Shown in pieces: positions 44,085-52,048 of a stretch of DNA of 64,000 nt. This stretch comes from Hamadaea flava. Its GTDB lineage: Bacteria > Actinomycetota > Actinomycetes > Mycobacteriales > Micromonosporaceae. The notes beneath the pieces are model-generated. The model searched no databases. It saw only the letters and a list, made by a program, of their open reading frames with translations, and was not told where the DNA came from. The stretch covers positions 5,828,001 through 5,892,000 of the forward strand of contig NZ_JAMZDZ010000001.1 in the NCBI RefSeq assembly GCF_024172085.1, written 5' to 3'. A program made the translations under genes and the position numbers. Every line of letters begins with the position of its first letter. Within the stretch, counting starts at the first letter, position 1.

Positions 44085-44843
44085 ATGAGCGTAGGTGAGG
44101 GCATCCACCGTGACCCTCCCGCGCGTTCCCGCCTGCACACCGGCAGGCAAGATCGCATACTCTCGGCGGCCTACAAGGTGTTCCTCGTCGACGGCTATGT
44201 CGCGGCCAAGGTCGAAGACATCGCTGCCAGAGCAGAGGTCGCGAAGCCGACCATCTACAACTATTTCGGCACGAAAGAGCGTCTGTTCGACCAAGCGGTT
44301 GGCCGCGCCATCAAAACTCTCCGCGCCGAGCTGATCACCGTGACGGGCTCACTTCCGCATCGTCTGTGCGCCTACCACCTTCGTCCGGCGCTGACCCAGT
44401 GGGCGCAGGCAATCACCTCCACCTTCACCAGATCCGATGTCACCGAGCTGAGGCGTCTTCTGCTCATCGACGGCGTGCGCCTTAGCGGCTGGCCCCACGT
44501 CGGCCGCGACTTCATCGCTCATCCGTTCCCGATGACCATCCGAAGCTGCCTCGCCCGGCAGGTCCAATTGGGGAACCTGCTCGTGCGATCGCCAGAGGAG
44601 ATGTATCAAGCAGGTCAGCAATTTGTCTCCCTGGCCCTGGGCGACGTCGCCCAGCTCACCTTGATCGGTTTGGCGCCAGATGGCGACGGCGACCTCGTGG
44701 TGAACGCCGGGATCGAAACTTTCCTGGCCCGCTACGGTGCTCCCGCGACGGTGATCGGGCACCAAAGCGAGCCCCGCGATCATCAATACGTCTGGCATGA
44801 GGGTTGCCTGAGACCCGTTCCTTCAGCCTCCGTTTTGGGATGA
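44085..44843 (+). CDS. TetR-family transcriptional regulator
   Basis: 252 residues from ATG 44085. The TetR_N helix-turn-helix is clear at about residues 20-66: RILSAAYKVFLVDGYVAAKV, then EDIAARAEVAKPTIYNYFGT and KERLFDQAV. The C-terminal domain fits TetR_C_7/AcrR-like regulators (ITSTFTRSDVTELRRLLLID), with a ~40-residue tail. No obvious target lies next to it: the flanking genes are an unknown membrane protein and an ECF sigma factor. Confidence 0.9.
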   Translation: MSVGEGIHRDPPARSRLHTGRQDRILSAAYKVFLVDGYVAAKVEDIAARAEVAKPTIYNYFGTKERLFDQAVGRAIKTLRAELITVTGSLPHRLCAYHLRPALTQWAQAITSTFTRSDVTELRRLLLIDGVRLSGWPHVGRDFIAHPFPMTIRSCLARQVQLGNLLVRSPEEMYQAGQQFVSLALGDVAQLTLIGLAPDGDGDLVVNAGIETFLARYGAPATVIGHQSEPRDHQYVWHEGCLRPVPSASVLG

Positions 44844-45135
44844 CGCGCTACGCCGGTGTGCGGGCGGTGGTTGCCGTGCTGGTGGCGGACAGTTTGTCTG
44901 GCAGATGAGCGTGCCGCCGACCGGTGTCGCTGCCCGGCGTGGTGGAGGTACCAGCGTCGGCGATCAAGGTCCTCGTCGGGCCGGGTGCGGCGATCCAGCG
45001 GGTGCCACTGTTTGCTCGCCGAGCGAGCGCTGCCGTTCGCAGCTCGTGGAAGAGCCGCGAACTAAACGGTGGCCTCCTGGCAATGACTATGTAGAAGGGC
45101 GTCAGGGGAGGTTGTCTGGTGGGGGTTGAGCGGGG

Positions 45136-45735
45136 GTGGCGATGGGTGGGATGCCGCTGGTGACTGTTGAGGTGGAGTCCGATGCTGCGGTGCTGGCCGC
45201 GTCGGTTGTCGACGTCGGCCAGTTCGCCACGGTCTACGACCGGCATGTGTCGGCGTTGCTGCGTTACGCGGCGAGCCGGATGGGTGCTGAGACCGCCGAG
45301 GACCTGGTGTCGGAGACCTTCCTGGTGGCGTTCCGGCTGCGAGCGCGCTTCGACCAGAGGTATGCCAGTGCACGGCCGTGGCTGCTGGGGATCTTGACAA
45401 ACATGATCTCCCGGCATCGCCGGCGGGAGCGCGCGTATCTACGTCAGCTGGATGCGCTGGCGGCGCCGAGACCGGTGGACTGGCAGAGCGAGCTCGTGGA
45501 TGAGCTGGCGGCGGACGCGGTGCGGCCGGCGATCCGTGCAGCGTTGGCGCGGGTCCCGGCACGGGATCGCGATGCGCTTCTGCTGGTGGTGGTGGGTGAG
45601 CTGAGTTACGCAGAGGCTGCGGAGGCGATGAGGGTGCCGATCGGGACGATCCGCTCCCGGGTGAGCCGGGCACGACAGCGGTTACGGCGGCTACTCGGCG
45701 ATGTGATGGGTCAGGCGGGAGGGGAGGTTCGATGA
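45136..45735 (+). CDS. ECF RNA polymerase sigma factor
   Basis: 199 residues from a GTG; ATGs at 45142 and 45151 are alternatives. Region 2 is standard: FATVYDRHVSALLRYAASRM, then GAETAEDLVSETFLVAFRLR. Region 4 has ALARVPARDRDALLLVVVGE, then LSYAEAAEAMRVPIGTIRSR and VSRARQRLRRLL, an intact recognition helix. It should direct RNA polymerase to a small stress regulon. The next gene overlaps by ATGA and encodes its CU044_5270 partner. Confidence 0.92.
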   Translation: MAMGGMPLVTVEVESDAAVLAASVVDVGQFATVYDRHVSALLRYAASRMGAETAEDLVSETFLVAFRLRARFDQRYASARPWLLGILTNMISRHRRRERAYLRQLDALAAPRPVDWQSELVDELAADAVRPAIRAALARVPARDRDALLLVVVGELSYAEAAEAMRVPIGTIRSRVSRARQRLRRLLGDVMGQAGGEVR

Positions 45736-46652
45736 ACGACGAGGACCTAGACCGTGGTGTTCGGCTGGCGCTGGTGCCGGCTATGCAACCGACAGGAGAG
45801 CTTCGCAGGCGGGTGCTAGGACAGCTAGCGGAAGCGGGCAGCTCGCCCGAGGGGAGTCGGCGCGCGGGACGCCCGCTGATGGCGCTCGGGTTCGCGCTGG
45901 CTGCCGCGGCTGCGGTCGTTGCAGTGCAAGTGCTGCCCGGCGGCAGCACGGGGGGTACACGGGCCTATGCGGCGGGTGTGCTGCATGACGCCGCGGTGGT
46001 TGCCGCTTCGCAGGACGGGGCGGCTCCCGAAGGTGACCAGTTCGTGTTCACCGAGACGATGGCCGCCGCTCCGGCCAGATCCGGTAGCACGACGACGGTG
46101 CTGACGCGGATCTGGCGGTCGGCCGACGGCGCGTCGGATGGTCTGGTGTGGACGCAGGTGCCGAATGCGCAGGGGCGTACGCAGGTACCGCTACCGGGTT
46201 GCCGTGATGGCAAGGCCAGGTCGTGGCTGCCCGATGGGCAGCTGTCGGCGACCGCGGACCGTGCGTGTGTGGCTGAGCCTGGGTTCGCCGCACAGTTGCC
46301 GGCAAACGCTTCCGCGATGACCGACTATGTGCGGTCCTTGGGGCCGGACGTGTTCGCGCAGGTGGTCACTCTGCTGTCGACGAGCTACCTGACCGGGCCG
46401 ATGCGGGCGGCGCTGTTCGACGCGTTGGCTGGGTTGCCTGACCTGCATGTCATTGAGCGGGTCGACGACAGCGCGGGGCGCTCAGGGGTGGCCGTATATC
46501 AGGGCGAGTCGCAGGCGGCGTTGGCGCTGATCTTCGACCCGGCAACCAAGCAGTTGCTGGGCTGGCAGGTTGTGGGATCGGCGAGCGTGCAGCTGCGATC
46601 GACGGCGATCCTGCGTCAGGCCGTCGTCGACACTGCCGGCCAGCTGCCCTAA
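45732..46652 (+). CDS. CU044_5270-family protein, sigma-factor partner
   Basis: 306 residues, translationally coupled to the ECF sigma gene. The N-terminus is short and cytoplasmic (DLDRGVRLALVPAMQPTGEL), then one membrane helix (PLMALGFALAAAAAVVAVQV, about 47-66). The extracellular part has QFVFTETMAAAPARSGSTTT, ARSWLPDGQLSATADRACVA and the C-terminal YQGESQAALALIFDPATKQL, which is the CU044_5270 signature. It is smaller than its counterpart at 38077-39228. It probably transmits an envelope signal or sequesters the sigma factor. Confidence 0.85.
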   Translation: MNDEDLDRGVRLALVPAMQPTGELRRRVLGQLAEAGSSPEGSRRAGRPLMALGFALAAAAAVVAVQVLPGGSTGGTRAYAAGVLHDAAVVAASQDGAAPEGDQFVFTETMAAAPARSGSTTTVLTRIWRSADGASDGLVWTQVPNAQGRTQVPLPGCRDGKARSWLPDGQLSATADRACVAEPGFAAQLPANASAMTDYVRSLGPDVFAQVVTLLSTSYLTGPMRAALFDALAGLPDLHVIERVDDSAGRSGVAVYQGESQAALALIFDPATKQLLGWQVVGSASVQLRSTAILRQAVVDTAGQLP

Positions 46653-46671
46653 TGCGAGCCTGATGGACGCA

Positions 46672-46714
46672 CATCGGTGCCGACCCGGCTGGGAGATGCG
46701 GGTCGGCACCGATG
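46672..46714. terminator. bidirectional 16-bp hairpin terminator
   Basis: CATCGGTGCCGACCCG (46672-46687), 11-nt loop, CGGGTCGGCACCGATG (46699-46714). The stem is perfect and lies between the convergent CU044_5270 gene and the secreted-protein gene. Confidence 0.9.
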
Positions 46715-46734
46715 CTCACTGCGACATCACCCGG

Positions 46735-47229
46735 TTAGGGGTAGTAGACCGTCCAGCTGTTTGCGGTGCTCAGGTAATTGCCGGAGCCGTCGAAGAAGTC
46801 GACGATGGTGTACGCGCTACCGCTGCCGACGGAGGTCATCCAGACCGGGGACTGACCAGTGAAGTTGGTCAGGATGGTGCCCTTGTACAGCTCGCTGCCG
46901 TTGATGTTCTGGTAGACGTACGCGGTGCCGTTCGAGCTGATGCCGTTGAAGCTGTTGATGTAGAAGTCCGACCAGATCTTCGGGCTGTGGAAGCTGATGC
47001 ACGATCCGGCGCCCAGCGTGTCCCGGCAGCCACCGCCCGACTGCAGCGGCCCGATTCCGGCGGAGCCAACCGACGGATTATGCGGCTTGGGGTGAACCGT
47101 GGGGTCATACCACTGCGTAAACGTGGTGCTCTTGGCCGGTGTGCCGGCATCGGCCAGCGCCGCCGACGGCAACGCGAGCAGGGACAGCGCCGCGACAAAC
47201 GCCGTGGTCAACCGCTTGATGACAGACAA
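46735..47229 (-). CDS. secreted hypothetical protein
   Basis: About 164 residues from a TTG at 47229, chosen because GGGAGG precedes it closely and the signal peptide begins there (IKRLTTAFVAALSLLALPSA, then ALA); a 14-residue longer version is also open. The mature protein has two cysteines (GGGCRDTLGAGSCISFHSPK) and is rich in Ser, Asn, Thr and Tyr, with repeated beta-strand patterns (GTAYVYQNINGSELYKGTIL). Likely a small extracellular beta protein. No family recognised. Confidence 0.7.
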   Translation of the reverse strand: MSVIKRLTTAFVAALSLLALPSAALADAGTPAKSTTFTQWYDPTVHPKPHNPSVGSAGIGPLQSGGGCRDTLGAGSCISFHSPKIWSDFYINSFNGISSNGTAYVYQNINGSELYKGTILTNFTGQSPVWMTSVGSGSAYTIVDFFDGSGNYLSTANSWTVYYP

Positions 47230-48632
47230 AAATCCTCCCGTGTGCTGAGGGGAAACCTCAACTCCCAGCAAAGATCACAATAGTACATGTGTTCTAATCG
47301 CGCTAGATCTATTCCGGATAGAACGGTGGTCGGAGGGCGACGATCGTTGCTGGGCAATGTGAATCCTCGACCGCCCCATGCCGCCTTGCGTCCTTTAGGG
47401 CGTGACTGGCGCCTGCATCCCACGGTGTTAGGCGACAGCGGCAGTGGGGATTGCCGATGTAGTGATGTCGCGGGCGCGACGCGACGCTGCCATGATCTAC
47501 GGCGAGCTGTGGAGCCCAAGTTCCAGCGCGCCATGCACGGCTTCAGGCTGTCGGTCAACCGTGATCCCGACACTATCTGGGCGCCACGGCTGGCAGGTAG
47601 TGCTCCAGCCCGGCTCGATGTATCGACGTTGCGGCTCGGCCGGAAAGATCGAGGCAAACCAACCAATCGCGCAGCAGTCGACAGCGCGCCATTTCCCGAC
47701 CGAGTGGCAGGAGAGGGAACAATCCGTTGGCCGCCGGATCTGCGGGCGCCGAGCCATGCCTGGCCCTCGATCTGCCCCTTGATTGGCACGAGCTCCTAGC
47801 GGCTGAGTATCACCACGGTGCTCCATCCGGCGTAGGAGACCGGGTTTGCGCCGTCGTCACCCGCCATCTCGGGCTCGCCGACCAGCACTCCTCGCCATAC
47901 CTGTCGACCGCTGGCGACCTCGATACCAGCGAACTCACGTTCGACCCGCGCATCTTGGCCACGGGTAGTCGCCGGAATGTGGCCGAGCCTCATCGGCGTC
48001 AGCTACGCGGTCGAGTCGGCCTACCAGCAGGTTCTCATTCAGCGAAGGTGCGAAGCGCTCAACGTTGTCAAGGCACACAACAGTGCGGAGGTTGCCAGAG
48101 CCAATGCCGTGATCGCAGGCAAATAAACAGCCTGGCAAGCCCGCGGGCGGTTGGCTGGCTCGCGCCTATGACACCGCAGCTGAAGATCGACGGGCTCCTG
48201 TACCCAGGGCCTCACGACGTTGTCCGAAGTGACCACGGAGCAAAGGTTCCCCTCCCCTTCGACCAGTCTGGTGTTTCGGACGCCCAGGCACCCATCAGTG
48301 CGACCTCGAGAAGGAGCGCCGCCCTCGGCGAGCTCGCGAAGTATGCCTTCGAGGCTGGGCAAGGGCTGGACAACGCGCGACTCGGTGACTTCCGGCAGCG
48401 CGCAGCTACAGAGCGGCCCGGCGTGGAACGCCCCTTCGCAGTTGCCCGCCGGCGCGGCCTTCGAAGTCCCCACGTCGACACCGCCGGGCCGTCCCGGAGG
48501 CTGGCGTCAGGAGGCCTGACCCGACCTCATTGCGTATGCAGGTGTCCTGAAACGACAGTGCGTTGCTGGGCCGCGGAACCTTCAAGTCAACGCTCGAAGC
48601 TGCAAAGATCTAAACTTGTAAGTGTAGGGCTA
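47230..48632. other. 1.4-kb region without a supported gene
   Basis: Long but mutually overlapping frames on both strands (for example 47727-48659 plus, 48039-48473 minus) have no recognisable motif, ribosome-binding site or consistent codon bias. It may contain decayed genes. It separates the sigma-factor loci from the secreted-protein/ABC system. Confidence 0.5.
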
Positions 48633-48662
48633 TTGCGCTGGGTGAAGGTCGGTTGCTAGCTT
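48633..48662 (+). promoter_or_regulatory. promoter of the secreted-protein/ABC operon (copy 1)
   Basis: TTGCGC (48633-48638), 18-bp spacer, TAGCTT (48657-48662). The same arrangement with the same spacing occurs before the paralogous gene at 53853-53882, which argues it is the conserved promoter. Confidence 0.65.
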
Positions 48663-48677
48663 CACAAGGTCATTCGC

Positions 48678-48719
48678 GCGGGGGACGGTGCTGATGACAC
48701 CACCCCCCGCCGGTCATCA
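48678..48719 (+). ncRNA. predicted 5'-UTR pseudoknot (copy 1)
   Basis: GCGGGGG (48678-48684) pairs with CCCCCGC (48704-48710); GGTG (48687-48690) pairs with CACC (48698-48701) above it. The loop bases TGATGAC (48692-48698) can pair with GTCATCA (48713-48719) just 3' of the stem. This gives an H-type pseudoknot ending 21 bp before the ATG and close to the AGGAG site. The same elements occur in copy 2 (53896-53938), so the structure is conserved between paralogous leaders while the spacers differ. Confidence 0.6.
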
Positions 48720-48740
48720 TTGCACCGATTAGGAGCCGGT

Positions 48741-49130
48741 ATGACGACCAAAGGCATCGTACAGCGAGCCCTTCGAGCGGCGGCAGTGTCTGGAGCCGCC
48801 GCCACCCTCGCGGTGGTAACGATGCAAGGCCCAGCGTCCGCGTACGCGTTCGCTTCGATCCCGGGTGGCCTCGGGACTGCAGAAGCCGCGGTGGGAAACC
48901 GCTACTTTACGGCCTGCGACGGCAAGCCGAACGGCATCGGCGTATATGGACGGTTCCACACCAACAACAATGCGGACGTTGACGTCGCCGATCTGGACGG
49001 CCACGGCGGCAACTGCGGCGAGCTTGATTACTCCGATTCGCCCTACTATGCGGTGCGCATCCAGGCCATTCAGCGCGACGGCACCGCGTCTGCGTGGTCG
49101 AACACGACCGTGTGCCTTGCCGCCTGCTAG
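48741..49130 (+). CDS. small secreted protein, first gene of the ABC-linked operon
   Basis: 129 residues, ATG preceded by AGGAG. The signal peptide is VQRALRAAAVSGAAATLAVV followed by TMQGPASA, with cleavage after A-S-A. The ~100-residue mature part has four cysteines (FTACDG, GGNCGEL, TVCLAAC), several Tyr/Asn/Asp and IGVYGRFHTNNNADVDVAD. A diverged paralogue is at 53961-54332 (shared MTTK start, PNGIGVYGRF/ANGIGVYGRF, IQAIQRDGTASAW/LQAVQRDGTASAW). The size, secretion signal and linkage to a lipoprotein and a MacB-type exporter recall bacteriocin loci such as the lactococcin 972 type, but the sequence is not of that family. Confidence 0.8.
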   Translation: MTTKGIVQRALRAAAVSGAAATLAVVTMQGPASAYAFASIPGGLGTAEAAVGNRYFTACDGKPNGIGVYGRFHTNNNADVDVADLDGHGGNCGELDYSDSPYYAVRIQAIQRDGTASAWSNTTVCLAAC

Positions 49131-49138
49131 AAAGACTC

Positions 49139-49174
49139 GTCAGAGGTCGCAATCTGGTTATTGCGGCCTCTGAC
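49139..49174 (+). terminator. intercistronic hairpin (copy 1)
   Basis: GTCAGAGGTCGCAAT (49139-49153) pairs with ATTGCGGCCTCTGAC (49160-49174), 15 bp with one G-T, loop CTGGTT. It lies between the secreted-protein and lipoprotein genes and would reduce expression of the downstream four genes relative to the first. Confidence 0.75.
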
Positions 49175-49200
49175 ATGGTGGTTTAGGTGAGGATATCGGT

Positions 49201-50055
49201 GTGAAATTCTGGAACCGTCAGGCATTGGTCGTGACTCTCTGTCTCGCCACGATGTTCGCCACTGGCTGCTCCTCGCAGGAAGATCAGTCGCGCGAACCTC
49301 ATGCCGAGCCGTCGGTCGGGCCACTCGCACCCGTAGGATCCGCTGCCGAAGTCAGCCTGCCGTTGGAAGCCTATAAGCCGAGTCCTGAGCAGAAAATTCT
49401 CAACGCCCGCGGACGGGACATCCTTATTGCCGACTGCCTGCGTAAATCGGGCGAGACCTGGGGAAACAGCGAAGAGCAGTTCGCGATATCCGTGAGCAAC
49501 CGCAATAGCCTGCGACGAGAGACCCGATTCGGGCTCGTCGCGGAAACTGACGCCGCGCAATTCGGCTACCACGGAAATCCTCTGCTGAGGCATCCTCCAG
49601 GCGGACAAGGTGAGGTGTCGCCCGCCGGGGACAAGTGCATCAAAGAAGTGACGGCCAGCATAGCCGGGGACAAGTATCCGTCGCCCGATGATTTCATCAA
49701 GGCGGACAAACTCTCGGAAGAGGCTGCGGCCCGCACGAACAACGATAGCCGTTACATCGCGATGGCCCAGCTGTGGACAAAATGTATGGACGACAAGGGG
49801 TACGACTTCCAGTCGCCGGAAGATGCCTCGACGGATGTCCGCTGGCCCACAGAACAACCCACTGCGCAGGAAATCCAGGCGGCGACCGCCGACGTCAAGT
49901 GCAAGCACGACGTCGAGTACCTTCCACTGGTCGTGGCGCTGCGCACGGCGTATGAAAATCAGCTGATTGACGCGAGCGCCGAGGCGCTGCAGGGTGTCAA
50001 GGAGTACTACGATCGCCTGGCAAGGTTGATGGCGACGATCCTGGCTGGCAAATGA
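49201..50055 (+). CDS. lipoprotein of the secreted-protein/ABC operon
   Basis: 284 residues, GTG start preceded by GTGAGGA. The signal ends in a lipobox (LVVTLCLATMFATGC). The mature part begins with an acidic linker, then LAPVGSAAEVSLPLEAYKPS followed by a helical domain with paired cysteines (LIADCLRKSG, GDKCIKEV, KCMDDKGYDF, ADVKCKHD) and ends YLPLVVALRTAYENQL ... ILAGK. The L-P-L-x-A-Y lipoproteins are seen next to MacA/MacB-like exporters in other actinomycetes. A paralogue is at 54438-55283. It overlaps the adaptor gene (ATGA). A role in binding, protecting against, or handing over the secreted protein is plausible. Confidence 0.82.
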   Translation: MKFWNRQALVVTLCLATMFATGCSSQEDQSREPHAEPSVGPLAPVGSAAEVSLPLEAYKPSPEQKILNARGRDILIADCLRKSGETWGNSEEQFAISVSNRNSLRRETRFGLVAETDAAQFGYHGNPLLRHPPGGQGEVSPAGDKCIKEVTASIAGDKYPSPDDFIKADKLSEEAAARTNNDSRYIAMAQLWTKCMDDKGYDFQSPEDASTDVRWPTEQPTAQEIQAATADVKCKHDVEYLPLVVALRTAYENQLIDASAEALQGVKEYYDRLARLMATILAGK

Positions 50056-51386
50056 CAAGCGAGAATCAACAGGGCGGTACGCACCTCAACACCAGACGCA
50101 AGGTGCTGGCGGTGGCAGCTGGTGCCGGCCTGGTATCCCTGGGCGGCGTCATCGGTGCGGCATTCGTCAAATCGCCCGAGCAGTTCCGTGCAGAAGCTGC
50201 TGGTCCGGATGCGACTGTCTTGACAGCCCGAGTGGAAAAGCGGGTTCTGGCTTCAACGGTGATCACCCGGGGAGCCGTCGGCGCGACACACCAGGTGGAA
50301 GTCACGCCAGCCACGGCCGCAGGGGCGTCGACCGCGTTGGTCACCGGTGTTTACCGGGAGATCGGTGCCCGTGTGCAGCCGGGCGACCTGCTGCTAAGTG
50401 TGTCGGGGCGACCGCTGATCGCATTGCCAGGTCCGCTAGCCGCGTACCGGGATCTGCGGCCGGGAGACAGCGGACTGGACGTGGAACAACTGCACCGTGC
50501 GTTGCGGGCACTCAAGCACTACGCCGGTGGTGACCGCGTGGGTGTTTTCGGCCCAGCCACCAAACTCGCGGTGCGCCGCTTGTATCGACGTGTTGGTTAT
50601 GCGGTGCCCGACACCGGAGGATTCAACGGCCGCGGCGACCTGCCGGCGTTGCGTGCGGCCGCCGACGCGGTCGAGCTAGCCCAGGCCGAGGTCGACGCGG
50701 CACAGGCGAGCGTTGCTGGTCAAGGACAACTGGCGGCCGCGAAGCGGAAATTGGCCCGGGCCAAAGACGACCAGGCGGCGTTGATCGCGACTACAGGTCC
50801 CATGGTTCCCATGGCTGAACTCGCGTACCTGGCGGCCTTCCCGGCAACTGTCGTCTCGGTGGGCGCAGTCGGCCAGCCGGTGAAAGCCCCGCTGATCGTC
50901 CTGTCGTCCGGCGCGCTGGAGGTCGCCTGCCGGATGCGTCCGGACCAGGTCGGCGCCCTCCAGAATGGAATGAAGGCTCAAATCACTTCGGAATCGTTAG
51001 GCAACAGCACGTCCGGGACGATCACCTCGATCGGCCCGCTGACTACCGACACAGAAACGTCGGCCACCGGCGCAGCGCCAGTGTCCAGCGGTGCGGCATA
51101 CCGGCTGGTCACGGTCACGCCGACGAAGGCGCTGGGCAGCGAGTGGAATCGGCAGGATGTGCGCGTCGCCATCACCGCAGCGCAGACCCCCGGCGAGGTA
51201 CTGGTCGTGCCGGTGTCAGCGCTCAGCGCCGGCGCCGACGGGAAGACAACGGTGAGCGTTGTCGCAGGTGACGGCCAGCAGCGACTAGTCGAGGTGCGCC
51301 CGGGGATCTCCGGGGACGGATTCTTCGAAGTAACCCCGGTCAACGACGACCTGGTACCCGGCAGCAGGGTCGTGATCGGGAAGTGA
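50052..51386 (+). CDS. MacA/HlyD-like adaptor with peptidoglycan-binding domain
   Basis: 444 residues. A basic N-terminus precedes one membrane anchor (VLAVAAGAGLVSLGGVIGAA, about 17-36). A lipoyl/barrel hybrid follows (VYREIGARVQPGDLLLSVSG), then a PG_binding_1 domain LRPGDSGLDVEQLHRALRAL ... VFGPATKLAVRRLYRRVGYA (about 135-182), a helical hairpin (AELAQ-type, VELAQAEVDAAQASVAGQGQ) and a C-terminal beta-barrel/membrane-proximal domain (VLVVPVSALSAGADGKTTVS). This is the Gram-positive version of an ABC-exporter adaptor, tethered to the wall. Start and stop overlap both neighbours (ATGA, GTGA). Confidence 0.88.
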   Translation: MTSENQQGGTHLNTRRKVLAVAAGAGLVSLGGVIGAAFVKSPEQFRAEAAGPDATVLTARVEKRVLASTVITRGAVGATHQVEVTPATAAGASTALVTGVYREIGARVQPGDLLLSVSGRPLIALPGPLAAYRDLRPGDSGLDVEQLHRALRALKHYAGGDRVGVFGPATKLAVRRLYRRVGYAVPDTGGFNGRGDLPALRAAADAVELAQAEVDAAQASVAGQGQLAAAKRKLARAKDDQAALIATTGPMVPMAELAYLAAFPATVVSVGAVGQPVKAPLIVLSSGALEVACRMRPDQVGALQNGMKAQITSESLGNSTSGTITSIGPLTTDTETSATGAAPVSSGAAYRLVTVTPTKALGSEWNRQDVRVAITAAQTPGEVLVVPVSALSAGADGKTTVSVVAGDGQQRLVEVRPGISGDGFFEVTPVNDDLVPGSRVVIGK

Positions 51387-52048
51387 CCGCGGTGCTGCGG
51401 CTGAAAGGGATCGGCGTCACATACCCCGGCCCACCACCCGTCTGCGCCCTGCAGTCGGTCGACCTGACCGTTGAACCCGCCGAGCACCTGTCGATCGTTG
51501 GCCCCTCGGGCTCTGGAAAGTCCACCTTACTCAACGTTATTGGCCTGCTCGATCGGCCGACCACAGGTAGTTATGAGCTCGACGGCGTAGACACCAGTCA
51601 GCTCGGCGAAGCCGATCGGGCCGCATTGCGCGGATCGCGGATCGGCTTCGTATTCCAGGCGTTCCACCTGCTCGCCCACCGCACAGCGCTGGAGAACGTC
51701 GCCCTCGCCCAGCTCTACACCGGGCCGCCGGCGGCAGCGAGGCGAGAAGCCGCCCGCGTGGCACTGGACCAGGTTGGCCTGACGCATCGGTCGATGGCGT
51801 TGCCGACCCAGCTGTCCGGCGGCGAACGACAGCGCGTGGCAATCGCGCGCGCACTGGTCAACGAGCCGGCACTTTTGCTATGCGACGAGCCGACCGGCAA
51901 CCTCGACTCAGGCACCGCCGATGCTGTGCTCGCGCTACTGGACGCTGTACGCGACAAGGGATTCACCATCATCACAATCACGCATGATCCGCTTGTCGCC
52001 AGACGTGGAACGCGAACCGTCACCATCCGCGACGGAAAACTGCAATGA
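51383..52048 (+). CDS. ABC transporter ATP-binding protein (MacB/LolD type)
   Basis: 221 residues, GTG start within the adaptor's stop overlap. Walker A is GPSGSGKST (about residues 38-46), Q-loop FVFQAFHLLAHRTALENVAL near 91-110, signature LSGGERQRVAIARAL near 144-158, Walker B LLLCDEPTGNLDSGT near 164-178, and the switch His in ITHDP near 197. All are intact. It powers the FtsX-type permease encoded next (ATGA overlap). Confidence 0.95.
   Translation: MTAVLRLKGIGVTYPGPPPVCALQSVDLTVEPAEHLSIVGPSGSGKSTLLNVIGLLDRPTTGSYELDGVDTSQLGEADRAALRGSRIGFVFQAFHLLAHRTALENVALAQLYTGPPAAARREAARVALDQVGLTHRSMALPTQLSGGERQRVAIARALVNEPALLLCDEPTGNLDSGTADAVLALLDAVRDKGFTIITITHDPLVARRGTRTVTIRDGKLQ

Noticed and set aside
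47727-48659. 310-residue plus-strand frame
   Set aside because: No motif, no plausible ribosome-binding site, Cys/Arg/Ser-rich composition and overlap with equally long minus-strand frames; treated as non-coding or decayed.
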